Positions 37,959 through 47,947 of a DNA stretch of 64,000 nt are shown here, piece by piece (position 1 is the first letter of the stretch; the number at the start of each line of letters is the position of its first letter). A model generated the notes under the pieces. That model made no database searches. It was not told the origin of the DNA and saw only the letters and a list, made by a program, of their open reading frames with translations. The DNA is taken from NCBI GenBank assembly GCA_013823565.1, contig PNMI01000018.1, positions 1 to 64,000 of the forward strand. Reading direction: 5' to 3'. The translations under genes were made by a program, and so were the position numbers. This stretch comes from Sphingobacteriaceae bacterium (GTDB taxonomy: Bacteria > Bacteroidota > Bacteroidia > B-17B0 > Aurantibacillaceae).

Positions 37959-40583
37959 ATGGAAGAAAATACAAATAACGAACACAACGAATTAGGAACA
38001 GTAAAGCATGTTTCTGGCATGTTTAAAACCTGGTTTATTGATTATGCCTCTTATGTAATTTTAGAGCGTGCGGTTCCTGCCATGGAAGATGGTTTAAAGC
38101 CGGTACAGCGTCGTATTTTACATAGTATGTGGGAACTAGAAGACGGACGTTACAATAAAGTAGCTAACTTAATTGGTAACACCATGAAGTATCATCCACA
38201 TGGTGATGCGAGTATTGGTGATGCATTAGTGGCTATTGGACAGAAAGACTTGCTAATTGATATGCAAGGAAACTGGGGTAATATTTTAACAGGAGATAGC
38301 GCTGCGGCTCCTCGTTACATCGAAGCACGTTTATCTAAATTAGGACAAGAAATTATTTTTAATCCTAAAACTACTAATTGGGGAATGAGTTACGATGGTC
38401 GTAATAAAGAACCAATTACTTTACCGGTTAAATTTCCTTTAGTATTAGCGCATGGTGTTGAAGGTATTGCAGTTGGTTTAGCAACAAAGATTTTACCTCA
38501 TAACTTTAATGAATTAATTGATGCGTCTATTCAAATTTTACGTGGGCGTAAAGCGGTTATTTATCCTGATTTTGTAACTGGTGGTATTGCGGATTTTAGT
38601 GATTACAAAGATGGATTACGTGGCGGTAAAGTTAAAATCAGAGCGCGTGTTAAAGAATTAAATTCCAAAACATTAATTATTTCCGAAATTCCTTTTGGAA
38701 CAACAACGGGGACTTTAATTGATTCAATTATTGCAGCTAACGATAAAGGAAAAATTAAGATTAAAAAAGTAGAAGACAATACGTCTGAAAATGTTGAAAT
38801 TTTAATTCACTTACAGCCTGGTATTTCTCCTGATAAAACCATTGATGCTTTATATGCATTTACAAATTGTGAATTAAGTATTTCGCCAAATGCTTGTATC
38901 ATTGAAGATAAGAAGCCTCGTTTTGTTGGTGTTAGTGAAATTTTGAAAATCTCTACTCAACAAACGTTGGCTTTGTTAAAACGTGAGTTAGAAATTGAGT
39001 TAAGTGAACTTCAAGAAAAATGGCATTTTGCTTCTTTAGAGAAACTATTTATTAAAGAAGAAATGTATATCGACTTTAAGAAATATTCTAACAGAGAAAC
39101 CTTATATGAATATTTATATGAGCGTTTTAAACCACATCGTAAAAAATTAATTAGAGAAATTACAGATGAGGATTTACAACGTTTAACTCAAATTCCTATG
39201 ATTCGTATCACTCGTTTTGATACGATTAAAGCGGAAGAGCATATGAAAGAGTTAGATGCTAAAATTGAAACTGTAAAAGGACATTTAGCTAACCTAATAG
39301 ATTATGCTGTTGAGTACTTTAAAAATTTAAAGAAAAAATACGGAGCAGGAAGAGAGCGTAAAACGGAAACTAAAGAGTTAGAAACCATTGTTGCTACTGA
39401 AGTAATTATGGCTAACGAGAAGTTATACGTGAATCGTGCAGAAGGATTTGCTGGTAAGAGCTTGAAAAAAGATGAGTTTGTTTGTGATTGCTCAGACTTA
39501 GACGATATCATTGCTTTTACAAAAGATGGTAAAATGAAAGTGTTTAAAGTATCCGATAAAGTATTTATTGGTAAAGACATTATTTACATTGCTATCTTCA
39601 AGAAAAATGATGAGCGTACTACGTATAATATGATATATACGGATGGTCCAAAAGGTGTAACCTTTATCAAACGTTTTAATGTAACGGGTGTTACACGTGA
39701 AAAAGAATACGATTTAACTAAAGGCACTGCAAACTCTACAGTTCATTGGTTTACGATTAATCCAAATGGCGAAGCAGAAAAAGTGCAAGTGATTTTAAAA
39801 CCAGTTGCGGGCTTGCGTAAGTTTGAATTAGACGTTGATTTTGCTGAAATTCCAGTTAAAGGAAGAGCATCAACAGGAAATATTGTAACGAAGTATGCGG
39901 TTAAAAAAGTGTTATTAAAAACTAAAGGAACTTCTACATTAGCGGCTGAAGATTATTGGTTTAATGACGCGGTTCATCGTTTAAATAGAGAAAATAAAGG
40001 AACATATTTAGGTAAGTTTGCTGGCGATGATAAAATCTTAACTGTTACAAGCAAAGGATACTATAAATTATACACGTATGATGTCTTAAATCACTTTGAT
40101 GAAGATATTATCTTAATCGAAAAATATTACCCTGAGTTAGTATTGTCTTGTATTTATTATGATGGAGAAAGTAAATCATATATTACTAAGCGTTTTATTC
40201 CTGAAAATACAACAGCCAAAACATTAATTATTACGGAGAATGAAAATTCTCGAATGGAATTAATCACTTCTCAAATATTACCTATTGTTGATATAAAATT
40301 CAATAAAGAAAAAGATAAAGTAATACCTGATGAAGCGGTTAATTTAGTGGAGTTTGCTCCAATGGTAAACATGAAAGCTAAAGGGAAAAAATTAACGTCT
40401 TATAAAGTAAAAGAAATTAATTTACGATTATCAGAGGAAATTATTTTAGATGATTATGATGAGGCAGATGAAAATATTGGAGATAATGGAATGTCGCCAA
40501 TGGAATTACACCGCCGAGCTATGGAAAAACTAGATAGTAGTAATTTTAAAGGAAAAGACGGTCAAATTAATTTTGATTTTTAG
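37959..40583 (+). CDS. parC: DNA topoisomerase IV subunit A
   Basis: YASYVILERAVPAMEDGLKPVQRRILHSM; YHPHGDASIGDALVAIGQ; GNWGNILTGDSAAAPRYIEARLS. Confidence 0.95.
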   Translation: MEENTNNEHNELGTVKHVSGMFKTWFIDYASYVILERAVPAMEDGLKPVQRRILHSMWELEDGRYNKVANLIGNTMKYHPHGDASIGDALVAIGQKDLLIDMQGNWGNILTGDSAAAPRYIEARLSKLGQEIIFNPKTTNWGMSYDGRNKEPITLPVKFPLVLAHGVEGIAVGLATKILPHNFNELIDASIQILRGRKAVIYPDFVTGGIADFSDYKDGLRGGKVKIRARVKELNSKTLIISEIPFGTTTGTLIDSIIAANDKGKIKIKKVEDNTSENVEILIHLQPGISPDKTIDALYAFTNCELSISPNACIIEDKKPRFVGVSEILKISTQQTLALLKRELEIELSELQEKWHFASLEKLFIKEEMYIDFKKYSNRETLYEYLYERFKPHRKKLIREITDEDLQRLTQIPMIRITRFDTIKAEEHMKELDAKIETVKGHLANLIDYAVEYFKNLKKKYGAGRERKTETKELETIVATEVIMANEKLYVNRAEGFAGKSLKKDEFVCDCSDLDDIIAFTKDGKMKVFKVSDKVFIGKDIIYIAIFKKNDERTTYNMIYTDGPKGVTFIKRFNVTGVTREKEYDLTKGTANSTVHWFTINPNGEAEKVQVILKPVAGLRKFELDVDFAEIPVKGRASTGNIVTKYAVKKVLLKTKGTSTLAAEDYWFNDAVHRLNRENKGTYLGKFAGDDKILTVTSKGYYKLYTYDVLNHFDEDIILIEKYYPELVLSCIYYDGESKSYITKRFIPENTTAKTLIITENENSRMELITSQILPIVDIKFNKEKDKVIPDEAVNLVEFAPMVNMKAKGKKLTSYKVKEINLRLSEEIILDDYDEADENIGDNGMSPMELHRRAMEKLDSSNFKGKDGQINFDF

Positions 40584-40600
40584 GAACTGATGTATCAAAC

Positions 40601-40656
40601 GTCACCCTGAACTTGTTTCAGGGTCTCGTGAGATGCTGAAACAAGTTCAGCATGAC
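40601..40656. repeat. Intergenic inverted-repeat element CTGAACTTGTTTCA/TGAAACAAGTTCAG
   Basis: gtcaccctgaacttgtttcagggtctcgtgagatgctgaaacaagttcagcatgac; 14-bp perfect arms at 40607-40620 and 40637-40650. Confidence 0.8.
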
Positions 40657-40658
40657 AT

Positions 40659-41915
40659 ATGATTTTATACAACCTTGGAATATATGCTTTTCAAATGGGA
40701 TTAAAATTGGCTTCGCCATTTAATCCTAAAGCAAAGTTGTGGGTTGAGGGAAGAAAAAACTGGGAAGAAAATTTAAAATCAAACGTATCGAGCCTGCAAT
40801 TAGAAAATGCAGTTTGGTTTCATTGCGCATCTTTAGGTGAGTTTGAACAAGGTAGACCAGTTATCGAAAAATTGAAAAAAGACTACCCTCAACAAAAAGT
40901 AGTGCTAACTTTTTTCTCTCCATCAGGTTACGAAATTCAAAAAAATTATCCTTACGCCGACTTAGTTGCTTATTTGCCAGCAGATACAGCTACAAATGCT
41001 CTCAAATTTCTATCAATATTAAAACCTAAGTTAGCCATATTTGTGAAGTACGAATTTTGGTTAAATTATTTATTTGCTTTAGAGCATAAACATATACCAA
41101 CTTTTTTAACTTCAACGGTTATCAAAAAACATCAATCGTTTTTTAAATGGTATGGTGCTAATTTTCGAAAAGCATTAAAGACGTATCATACCATTTATAC
41201 TCAAGATGTTCACTCAATAAAGCTATTAAGAGTTTTAAAAGTAAGTACAGGAGTTTTAACTGGAGATACACGCTTTGATAGAGTTTTGCAAATTTGCTCT
41301 GCTCCTAAACAAATTAAAGAAATCGAAGACTTTGCAAAAAAATCGTTTGTGGTTGTTGCAGGAAGTTCTTGGCAAAAAGATGAAGATTATTTAATTGAAT
41401 CTTACGTTGCTTTAAAACAAAAACATCCGCAACTTAAATTAATTATTGCGCCCCACGAAATCGATAAAAAAAATATAGATCGCTTGAGTAATTTATTAAT
41501 CAAAAATAAATTAAGTTTTCATTTATTTTCTGATAATCCTCCTAGTTACACAGATTCTATTTTAGTGGTTAATGCTATAGGTTTTTTATCGTCTATTTAT
41601 CAATATGGAACGGTTGCTTTTATTGGCGGAGGATTTACAAATGGTATTCATAATATTTTAGAACCAACAGTGTATGGTTTACCAGTTTTATTCGGACCAA
41701 ATTATCATAAATTTAACGAAGCCTTTGAAGTGATTGATTTAAATGCGGGCTTTGTGATTAATGACGCGAATGAATTAACACAAAAATTAAATCTATTAAT
41801 AGAAGACAAAAATGTATTAGCAGAATCTTCTAGTTTGGCTAAAAATTATGTTCTTAAAAACTCAGGAGCCACCAATAAAATTATGGATGGCTTAAAGCCT
41901 TATTTGTTAGCCTAA
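40659..41915 (+). CDS. kdtA: 3-deoxy-D-manno-octulosonic acid (Kdo) transferase
   Basis: VWFHCASLGEFEQGRPVIEKLKKDYP...VLTFFSPSGYEI...YLPADTATNALKFL...GGFTNGIHNILEPTVYGLPVLFGPNYHKF. Confidence 0.95.
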   Translation: MILYNLGIYAFQMGLKLASPFNPKAKLWVEGRKNWEENLKSNVSSLQLENAVWFHCASLGEFEQGRPVIEKLKKDYPQQKVVLTFFSPSGYEIQKNYPYADLVAYLPADTATNALKFLSILKPKLAIFVKYEFWLNYLFALEHKHIPTFLTSTVIKKHQSFFKWYGANFRKALKTYHTIYTQDVHSIKLLRVLKVSTGVLTGDTRFDRVLQICSAPKQIKEIEDFAKKSFVVVAGSSWQKDEDYLIESYVALKQKHPQLKLIIAPHEIDKKNIDRLSNLLIKNKLSFHLFSDNPPSYTDSILVVNAIGFLSSIYQYGTVAFIGGGFTNGIHNILEPTVYGLPVLFGPNYHKFNEAFEVIDLNAGFVINDANELTQKLNLLIEDKNVLAESSSLAKNYVLKNSGATNKIMDGLKPYLLA

Positions 41916-43376
41916 GAATATATAACAAAAAATGGTGATTAAGAGTATTCCAATCGCATCTAATACCAAACCAACCTTAAACATATCTTTTATATCAATG
42001 CGTTTGGTTCCAAACACAATCGTATTAGCTGCAGTAGCTACTGGTAACATAAATCCTAAGGAGGCAGCAAAAGTTGCTGGTATCATTAATAATAAAGGTG
42101 GTAAGTCTAAATCTTTTTGCAAAGCAATCATCACTGGAATAGCTAACTGAATACTCGCAATATTAGAAGCAAATTCGCTAATGATAGTCACAATGACACA
42201 AATACCTAAGATAATAAAAATGATATGAACACCTTTCAACGCCGTTAAACAATTTGCTAACCAATCGCTTAATCCTGACACATCAAAACCATAAGCCAAA
42301 GCAAAACCGCTACCAAACATTAAAATAATATCGTAACGTATTTTTTTTGCGTCTTCCCATTCCAATAAGGCTTCGCCTTTGTTTTGTTTACTAGGAATTA
42401 AAAATAGAAGCAGGGCTGCTAAAATTGCTACCGAAGCATCGTCTACTAATTTTGGATTAGTAAATAAATGATTCCAACCTCTGTAGGTAAATGTTTCAAA
42501 AGCAATATCGGAACGTGTAAACCATAATAACATACAACTTACAAAAATACCAGCAATCCATTTTTCTTCGTAAGAGAATTTACCTAAGGTGGTGTAGTTA
42601 TTTTTGAAATGGTGTTTTCCTAAATTTGTGATGGTTACTTTTTTACGTAAGTAATAAAAACGTAAAACAAAAAATGTGGCTACTAAAAATAAGGCTGATA
42701 AAGGAAATCCAATAGAAGCCCATTTCAAAAAGTTCAAGTCATTTAAATCAGGAAAAGCTTCTTTGTAGGCTTTAAAAAAATACATGTTTGGAGGAGTGCC
42801 CACAGGAGTTGCCATACCACCAATAGTTGCCGAAAAAGCTAAGCCTAATAAGATGGCTGCTGCAAAACGCCCTTTACTTTTTTCTCCATGAATAAACTCA
42901 TCTGTTTCGCTAATTAAAGCCATTACAGCCCCAAATAACATCATGGTGGTAGCCGTGTTCGAAATCCAATTACTAATTAAATAAGATGATAGCATCACGC
43001 CTAACAAAATATGATGAGGCTTGGTTCCAACAACAGACAATATTTTAATAGCAATTCGTTTATGTAAATGCCATTTCTCAATAGCAAAGGCCAGCATAAA
43101 ACCACCTATAAATAAAAAAATAATGCTATCGGTGTATTGCTGTGCTACCGATTTGGTATCTGCTATACCTAATAAAGGCATAAACAAAAAAGGAATTAAA
43201 GCAGTCACCGCTAAATGAACGGCTTCAGTAAACCACCATAAACTCATCCAGACGGCCATTCCTGCCATCAGAGTCACTTTTGGATTAGCTGGATCTAAAT
43301 CAGTAAATAACCAAATTAAAGAGGCTGCAAGTGGCCCTAAAAGAATTAAAAGATATTTTGATATATTTTTGTTCAT
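41907..43376 (-). CDS. SLC13/DASS-family sodium:anion (dicarboxylate/sulfate) symporter
   Basis: WWFTEAVHLAVTALIPFLFMPLLGI; SYLISNWISNTATTMMLFG; GMATPVGTPPNMYF; SEFASNIASIQLAIPV. ATG at 43376 preferred over the track start 43391. Confidence 0.92.
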   Translation of the reverse strand: MNKNISKYLLILLGPLAASLIWLFTDLDPANPKVTLMAGMAVWMSLWWFTEAVHLAVTALIPFLFMPLLGIADTKSVAQQYTDSIIFLFIGGFMLAFAIEKWHLHKRIAIKILSVVGTKPHHILLGVMLSSYLISNWISNTATTMMLFGAVMALISETDEFIHGEKSKGRFAAAILLGLAFSATIGGMATPVGTPPNMYFFKAYKEAFPDLNDLNFLKWASIGFPLSALFLVATFFVLRFYYLRKKVTITNLGKHHFKNNYTTLGKFSYEEKWIAGIFVSCMLLWFTRSDIAFETFTYRGWNHLFTNPKLVDDASVAILAALLLFLIPSKQNKGEALLEWEDAKKIRYDIILMFGSGFALAYGFDVSGLSDWLANCLTALKGVHIIFIILGICVIVTIISEFASNIASIQLAIPVMIALQKDLDLPPLLLMIPATFAASLGFMLPVATAANTIVFGTKRIDIKDMFKVGLVLDAIGILLITIFCYIFLG

Positions 43377-43430
43377 TATATAATATAACAAATTTAGTAT
43401 TTTAACTTTACCAAAAAATTATTAGTGCCG

Positions 43431-44372
43431 ATGCGAATTATATTTATGGGAACTCCTGAATTTGCGGTTGCAAGTTTAGATATATTAGTACAAAACAATT
43501 ATGATATCGTTGCTGTGGTGACTGTGCCAGATAAACCAGCTGGGCGAGGACAACAGTTGCAACAATCGGCTGTAAAAAAATATGCTTTAGAAAAAGGCCT
43601 AAAAGTTTTGCAACCCGAAAAACTAAAAGACGAAGCATTTATTAATGAACTAAAAGAACTAAAAGCAGATTTACAAATTGTGGTTGCTTTTAGAATGTTG
43701 CCCGAAGTGGTTTGGAATATGCCGCCATTAGGGACTTATAATTTACATGGTTCTTTATTGCCAAAATACAGAGGCGCTGCACCTATTAATTGGGCGGTGA
43801 TTAATGGAGAAACAGAAAGTGGAGTTACCAGCTTTAAATTAAAACATGAGATTGATACAGGTAATATGTTGTTTCAAGAAAAAGCACCGATTACTAAAAC
43901 TACAACAGCTGGCGAATTGCATGATACTTTAATGAAAGTAGGAGCAGAGGTTATTTTAAAAACAGTGAAAGCCATAGAGAGTGGTAACTATGAATTAAAA
44001 CCACAAGACGATTCGCAAAGTATTCATGCACCAAAATTATTTAAAGAGACTTGCAAAATTAATTGGAACAATCCTGCCGAAAAAATATATAATTTAATAC
44101 GAGGCTTATCACCTTATCCAGCAGCCTTTACAGAGTTTGTGGATAAGAACAATCAAATATTGGGTGTAAAAATATTTACATCAGAGATTGAAGAAACGCA
44201 ACATACACATAATGCAGGTGACGTGAAGAGTGACGGCAAAACCTTTTTGAAAGTGGCTTGTAGCAATGGCTTTATACATATTAAAGAATTGCAAATGGCT
44301 GGTAAAAAAAGAATGCTCGTTGAAGAATTTTTACGCGGATTTAAACTAGATGATGGCTTTAAATTCAGCTAG
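43431..44372 (+). CDS. fmt: Methionyl-tRNA formyltransferase
   Basis: MRIIFMGTPEFAVASLDILV...VTVPDKPAGRGQQL...LHGSLLPKYRGAAPINWAVINGETESGVT. The track start 43425 is GTG; ATG 43431 preferred. Confidence 0.97.
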   Translation: MRIIFMGTPEFAVASLDILVQNNYDIVAVVTVPDKPAGRGQQLQQSAVKKYALEKGLKVLQPEKLKDEAFINELKELKADLQIVVAFRMLPEVVWNMPPLGTYNLHGSLLPKYRGAAPINWAVINGETESGVTSFKLKHEIDTGNMLFQEKAPITKTTTAGELHDTLMKVGAEVILKTVKAIESGNYELKPQDDSQSIHAPKLFKETCKINWNNPAEKIYNLIRGLSPYPAAFTEFVDKNNQILGVKIFTSEIEETQHTHNAGDVKSDGKTFLKVACSNGFIHIKELQMAGKKRMLVEEFLRGFKLDDGFKFS

Positions 44373-44411
44373 CTTGTAATTGTTTGTTATTACTGCATTT
44401 CAAGGCATGTT

Positions 44412-44454
44412 ACTTCGAGCGCCTGCCTTGTCGGCAGACAGGGAGTAGAGAAGT
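44412..44454. repeat. Intergenic element with ACTTCGAGCG...GAAGT ends and CTGCC/GGCAG hairpin
   Basis: acttcgagcgcctgccttgtcggcagacagggagtagagaagt. Confidence 0.5.
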
Positions 44455-44698
44455 GAATGAAAAATAATAACAAGAATTTCTTTACGTATATATATGTACA
44501 TATTATATAAGGTATACTTATTATAAGTAAACGCTTTATTAATAGTAAATCACACTTATTGAGGGTTGAAAAGGGTTATTATTAGACATTTTAGAGATTT
44601 GTTGTAGGCGAAAGTCCCATTATAATAGAGATACAGGGCATATTTATTAACAAAGTGCCGTTTTATTAACAAAACCAGCACTTTTTTTTATAAAACAC

Positions 44699-44728
44699 TT
44701 GACAAATAGCGATTAGCGTATACATTTG
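44699..44728 (+). promoter_or_regulatory. Bacteroidota-type promoter of the HU gene (-33 TTG, -7 TACATTTG)
   Basis: TTG at 44699-44701, TACATTTG at 44721-44728, 19-bp spacing; matches TTTG/TAnnTTTG consensus. Confidence 0.75.
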
Positions 44729-44774
44729 TATTGTAATTAATTTAAAAAAGTTTAACCCTTAAAAACAAAACAAA

Positions 44775-45056
44775 ATGAACAAAGCAGAATTAATCGAAGC
44801 AATCGCAAACGGATCAAAATTAACTAAAGCTGATGCAGGTCGTGCATTAGATTCAACTATCGAAGCAGTTGCAAAAGCATTAAAAAAAGGAGACAGAATT
44901 TCTTTAGTAGGATTCGGTTCTTTTTCAGTAGCTAAACGTGCTGCACGTATTGGTCGTAACCCTCAAACTGGTAAAGAAATTAAAATTGCTGCTAAAAAAG
45001 TAGTTAAATTTAAAGCTGGTACTGAGTTAGCAACTAACGTTAACAAAGGAAAATAA
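44775..45056 (+). CDS. HU-family DNA-binding protein
   Basis: [71 protein letters not shown]. Confidence 0.98.
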   Translation: MNKAELIEAIANGSKLTKADAGRALDSTIEAVAKALKKGDRISLVGFGSFSVAKRAARIGRNPQTGKEIKIAAKKVVKFKAGTELATNVNKGK

Positions 45057-45082
45057 TTAGCAAAACTAATTAATCAAAGAAG

Positions 45083-45108
45083 CCCTCCGCAATGCGGGGG
45101 GTTTTTTT
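45083..45108 (+). terminator. Rho-independent terminator of the HU gene
   Basis: ccctccgc-aatg-cggggggtttttttg. Confidence 0.85.
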
Positions 45109-45120
45109 GTTGTAAAAAGT

Positions 45121-45235
45121 ATTGTCAGTTCGAGTTGAAAAATGCGCCTCCTTTCATTTTTCAGTATCGAGAACTGATGTGAAAACTTCTCGATACGAAA
45201 TGCAAAGAACGGGCATTTCTACTCGAAGTGACAAT
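45121..45235. repeat. Intergenic cloverleaf-forming inverted-repeat element (CTCGAAGTGACA family)
   Basis: Outer stem attgtcagttcgag/ctcgaagtgacaat (13/14); inner hairpins gaaaaatg/catttttc (45137-45162), tatcgagaa/ttctcgata (45165-45195), gaaatgc/gcatttc (45197-45219). Confidence 0.75.
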
Positions 45236-45291
45236 TATAAACCAAAAACAGCTATTTGAATAAACCCTAATTAAATCGTACTTTTATAACA

Positions 45292-46215
45292 ATGATTAAC
45301 CGCGAACTCATAGAGCCTTTCTCAAAACTCGAACTGCTTGCTAAACAAGTGGTAGAAGGTTTTATTACAGGCTTACATAAAAGTCCATTTCATGGTTTTT
45401 CGGTAGAGTTTGCAGAGCACCGTATTTATAATAAAGGAGAAAGCACTAAACATATCGATTGGAAATTATTTGGTAAAACCGATAAGCTCTTTATTAAACG
45501 TTACGAAGAAGAAACCAATTTACGTTGCCAAATCATCATTGATACTTCTAACTCCATGTTGTTTCCTTTGGATAAAAAGGAAGGAGCTATGAATAAACTA
45601 GCATTTTCGGTTTATGCAGCAGCGGCTTTAATACAATTACTAAAAAATCAGCGTGATGCCATTGGTATTACTTTTTTTGATAAAGAAATTCATAAACATT
45701 ATCCTGCTAAAAGTAATCCTACTCAACAAAAATTAATGTACCATGAGTTGGAAGAGCTATTAAATAAAACGGTTTACGAGGAAGCTTCCACTACGGAATC
45801 GGCTAAGGCATTAGACCAAGTAGCAGAAATTGTTCATCGTCGTTCGTTGATAGTTATTTTTAGTGATATGTTTGAAGACCAATCGAATTTAGAATCTATT
45901 TTTGCGGCCCTGCAACATTTAAAATATAAGAAACACGATGTGGTTTTATTTCATGTAGCGGATAAAAAACAAGAATTAGATTTTGAATTTGAAAATCGTC
46001 CGCATCATTTTATTGATATTGAAACCAAGCAAGAAATAAAATTAAATCCTAACGAAGTAAAAGAGATGTATTTGAAAAAAATACATGAATACACCGAAGC
46101 CATTAAACTCAAATGTGGGCAATACAAAATTGATTTTGTAGAAGCGGATATTAACCAAGGCTTTGATGTAGTTTTGCAGACTTACTTAGTAAAGCGCGGA
46201 GCGATGTTGAGATAA
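45292..46215 (+). CDS. DUF58 domain-containing protein
   Basis: HKSPFHGFSVEFAEHRIYNKGESTKHIDWKLFGKTDKLFIKRYEEETNLRCQIIIDTSNSM. Confidence 0.93.
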   Translation: MINRELIEPFSKLELLAKQVVEGFITGLHKSPFHGFSVEFAEHRIYNKGESTKHIDWKLFGKTDKLFIKRYEEETNLRCQIIIDTSNSMLFPLDKKEGAMNKLAFSVYAAAALIQLLKNQRDAIGITFFDKEIHKHYPAKSNPTQQKLMYHELEELLNKTVYEEASTTESAKALDQVAEIVHRRSLIVIFSDMFEDQSNLESIFAALQHLKYKKHDVVLFHVADKKQELDFEFENRPHHFIDIETKQEIKLNPNEVKEMYLKKIHEYTEAIKLKCGQYKIDFVEADINQGFDVVLQTYLVKRGAMLR

Positions 46216-46248
46216 TGTTTTGATTTTCTGTTTGCCAAAACTAATTAT

Positions 46249-46836
46249 TTAGCTTTTTAGTTCGGAAAACACCTCGTTTAAATTTTTAAACATTAAAACA
46301 TTAAAATTTTCGCTAGGAATCCAAATTGTTCCTTCAAGCTTAAATAATATTTTAAAGTCTTCTGTGTTTAAATATTCTTTTAAAATACTCTTTGCATTTT
46401 CACGAGAAATAGTTAGCGTTAACTTGTACTTGTTAATGTAATTTCCTTTATCTTTCATAGGAACTGATGAAATTGTCAGAGAGTTAATATCGGTTTGAGC
46501 AAATGCTTGAAAGGCTACATATACTATATCTCGCATAGTTTGCTCTTTTATTATTTTTTCTTGATCGCCATCAAAGATTAATTTTGACACTTGTATATGT
46601 ATGTTTTTTTCTTCTTTGGAAAGAAGTTTCAATGAACCATCTTCTTCAGTAAAGTCGTGAGATTCATTTAACATTTGAATTACTGTTGGATATTTTGTGA
46701 ATTCTATTACCTCTGAAGATTCAGCAGCTGCAGCTTGAACTATTGTTGACTCATGTTTTTTTTCTGAATAAGAGTGTTTGTCTTCCGAACAACTAATTAA
46801 TAATGCCGAAAGAAGAAAAAATATTAAATGTTTCAT
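46249..46836 (-). CDS. Hypothetical lipoprotein
   Basis: Lipobox MKHLIFFLLSALLISCSEDK; no recognised domain. Confidence 0.7.
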   Translation of the reverse strand: MKHLIFFLLSALLISCSEDKHSYSEKKHESTIVQAAAAESSEVIEFTKYPTVIQMLNESHDFTEEDGSLKLLSKEEKNIHIQVSKLIFDGDQEKIIKEQTMRDIVYVAFQAFAQTDINSLTISSVPMKDKGNYINKYKLTLTISRENAKSILKEYLNTEDFKILFKLEGTIWIPSENFNVLMFKNLNEVFSELKS

Positions 46837-46958
46837 AGTTTTAAGTCGTTAAAGTAAAGTTATTCATTTATTTGTATATGTTGATTTTTGCTTAAATATT
46901 TTCTTACTAGATAATTTATTATATTTTTTTATTGTTTATTAACTGCTTTAAAGTTGAT

Positions 46959-47756
46959 TTAATAAAGAAATTTCCATTTTTCTTTTTCAGCTTTCGATAT
47001 TTTCTTTGGACGAAAATGACTAATATTTACTTCATTACCCCATTGGTTGGTCTTAATTAGTCTGTTCCCTTTGATTTGTAGTTTACTAAGTATTACATCA
47101 CTCAAGTAAACGCCTTCTAACAAATATGAAAACCAAGATATAATATTATTTGGCGTATTAAGTCCAAATATAATTTCATTAATCGCCTCTGGTTTGAACG
47201 GAAATTTTATTTTGTTTGATACAATTCGCCATTCTTTTTCAGAACTCCAACTTTCTTCCTTTAAATATAAAAATTTCTTAAAATCAGTTTGTTGCTTAAT
47301 TTCTGGTATTCTTTTTAAATATTTAATTGGAGTTAACGAATTATTTAGTTTTTCATCTTTTGATAAGTCAAATTTGATGCATACTCCGTTGTGATTATCT
47401 GAATAATGTGACCACATTAATGAATTATTAGCTTCTTCTGTAAAGCAAGTTGTTCGGTTTTCCCAATACTCTTGAGGCACAACATCTTTTAAAAGTCTAT
47501 TATATTCTGATTTTTCATTTACTCGATAGTATTCAAAAAGGTCAGTAATGTTTTTCAAGTCTGACGCCTTATATTCTAAATGAGAATATTTTTCTATGTA
47601 AAATTTCTGAAATGAATCTTTGCTAATAGAAATGGATAGATCAAAAGGATCATTCAACTCCTCTCTTGACGCCAGATAAAATTCTTTGCTAGTTATAAGT
47701 TCAAAAAAGAAAATATTTAGTTTATGATATTTATAGATATACCTTGGCTTATTCAT
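46959..47756 (-). CDS. DUF2971 domain-containing protein
   Basis: YIYKYHKLN...ASREELNDPFD...TTCFTEEANNSLMWSHYSDNHNGVCIKFDL...SSEKEWRIV. Confidence 0.85.
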   Translation of the reverse strand: MNKPRYIYKYHKLNIFFFELITSKEFYLASREELNDPFDLSISISKDSFQKFYIEKYSHLEYKASDLKNITDLFEYYRVNEKSEYNRLLKDVVPQEYWENRTTCFTEEANNSLMWSHYSDNHNGVCIKFDLSKDEKLNNSLTPIKYLKRIPEIKQQTDFKKFLYLKEESWSSEKEWRIVSNKIKFPFKPEAINEIIFGLNTPNNIISWFSYLLEGVYLSDVILSKLQIKGNRLIKTNQWGNEVNISHFRPKKISKAEKEKWKFLY

Positions 47757-47895
47757 TTTCTTTTTCTTGTAATATTGATTTTTTTCGGTGTTTTTTAAAG
47801 AAACTACTCGCTAAGATTCATAAATCCATTTACAAATAATAACAACTATTTATAATGCTTAGTTTGTATAAATATATAAAATTTTAAAGCATAAA

Positions 47896-47927
47896 AAAAC
47901 TCATCTACTATTTAGCAGATGAGTTTT
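47896..47927 (-). terminator. Rho-independent terminator downstream of the M48 gene
   Basis: aaaactcatct...agatgagtttt; A-run on plus = T-run on minus. Confidence 0.7.
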
Positions 47928-47947
47928 CAATTTAAGTTTATAGTATT

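Noticed and set aside
45292-46215. MoxR-DUF58-VWA chaperone-type operon
   Set aside because: No MoxR AAA+ gene next to DUF58 here; the VWA gene at 31399 is distant and in the transketolase cluster.
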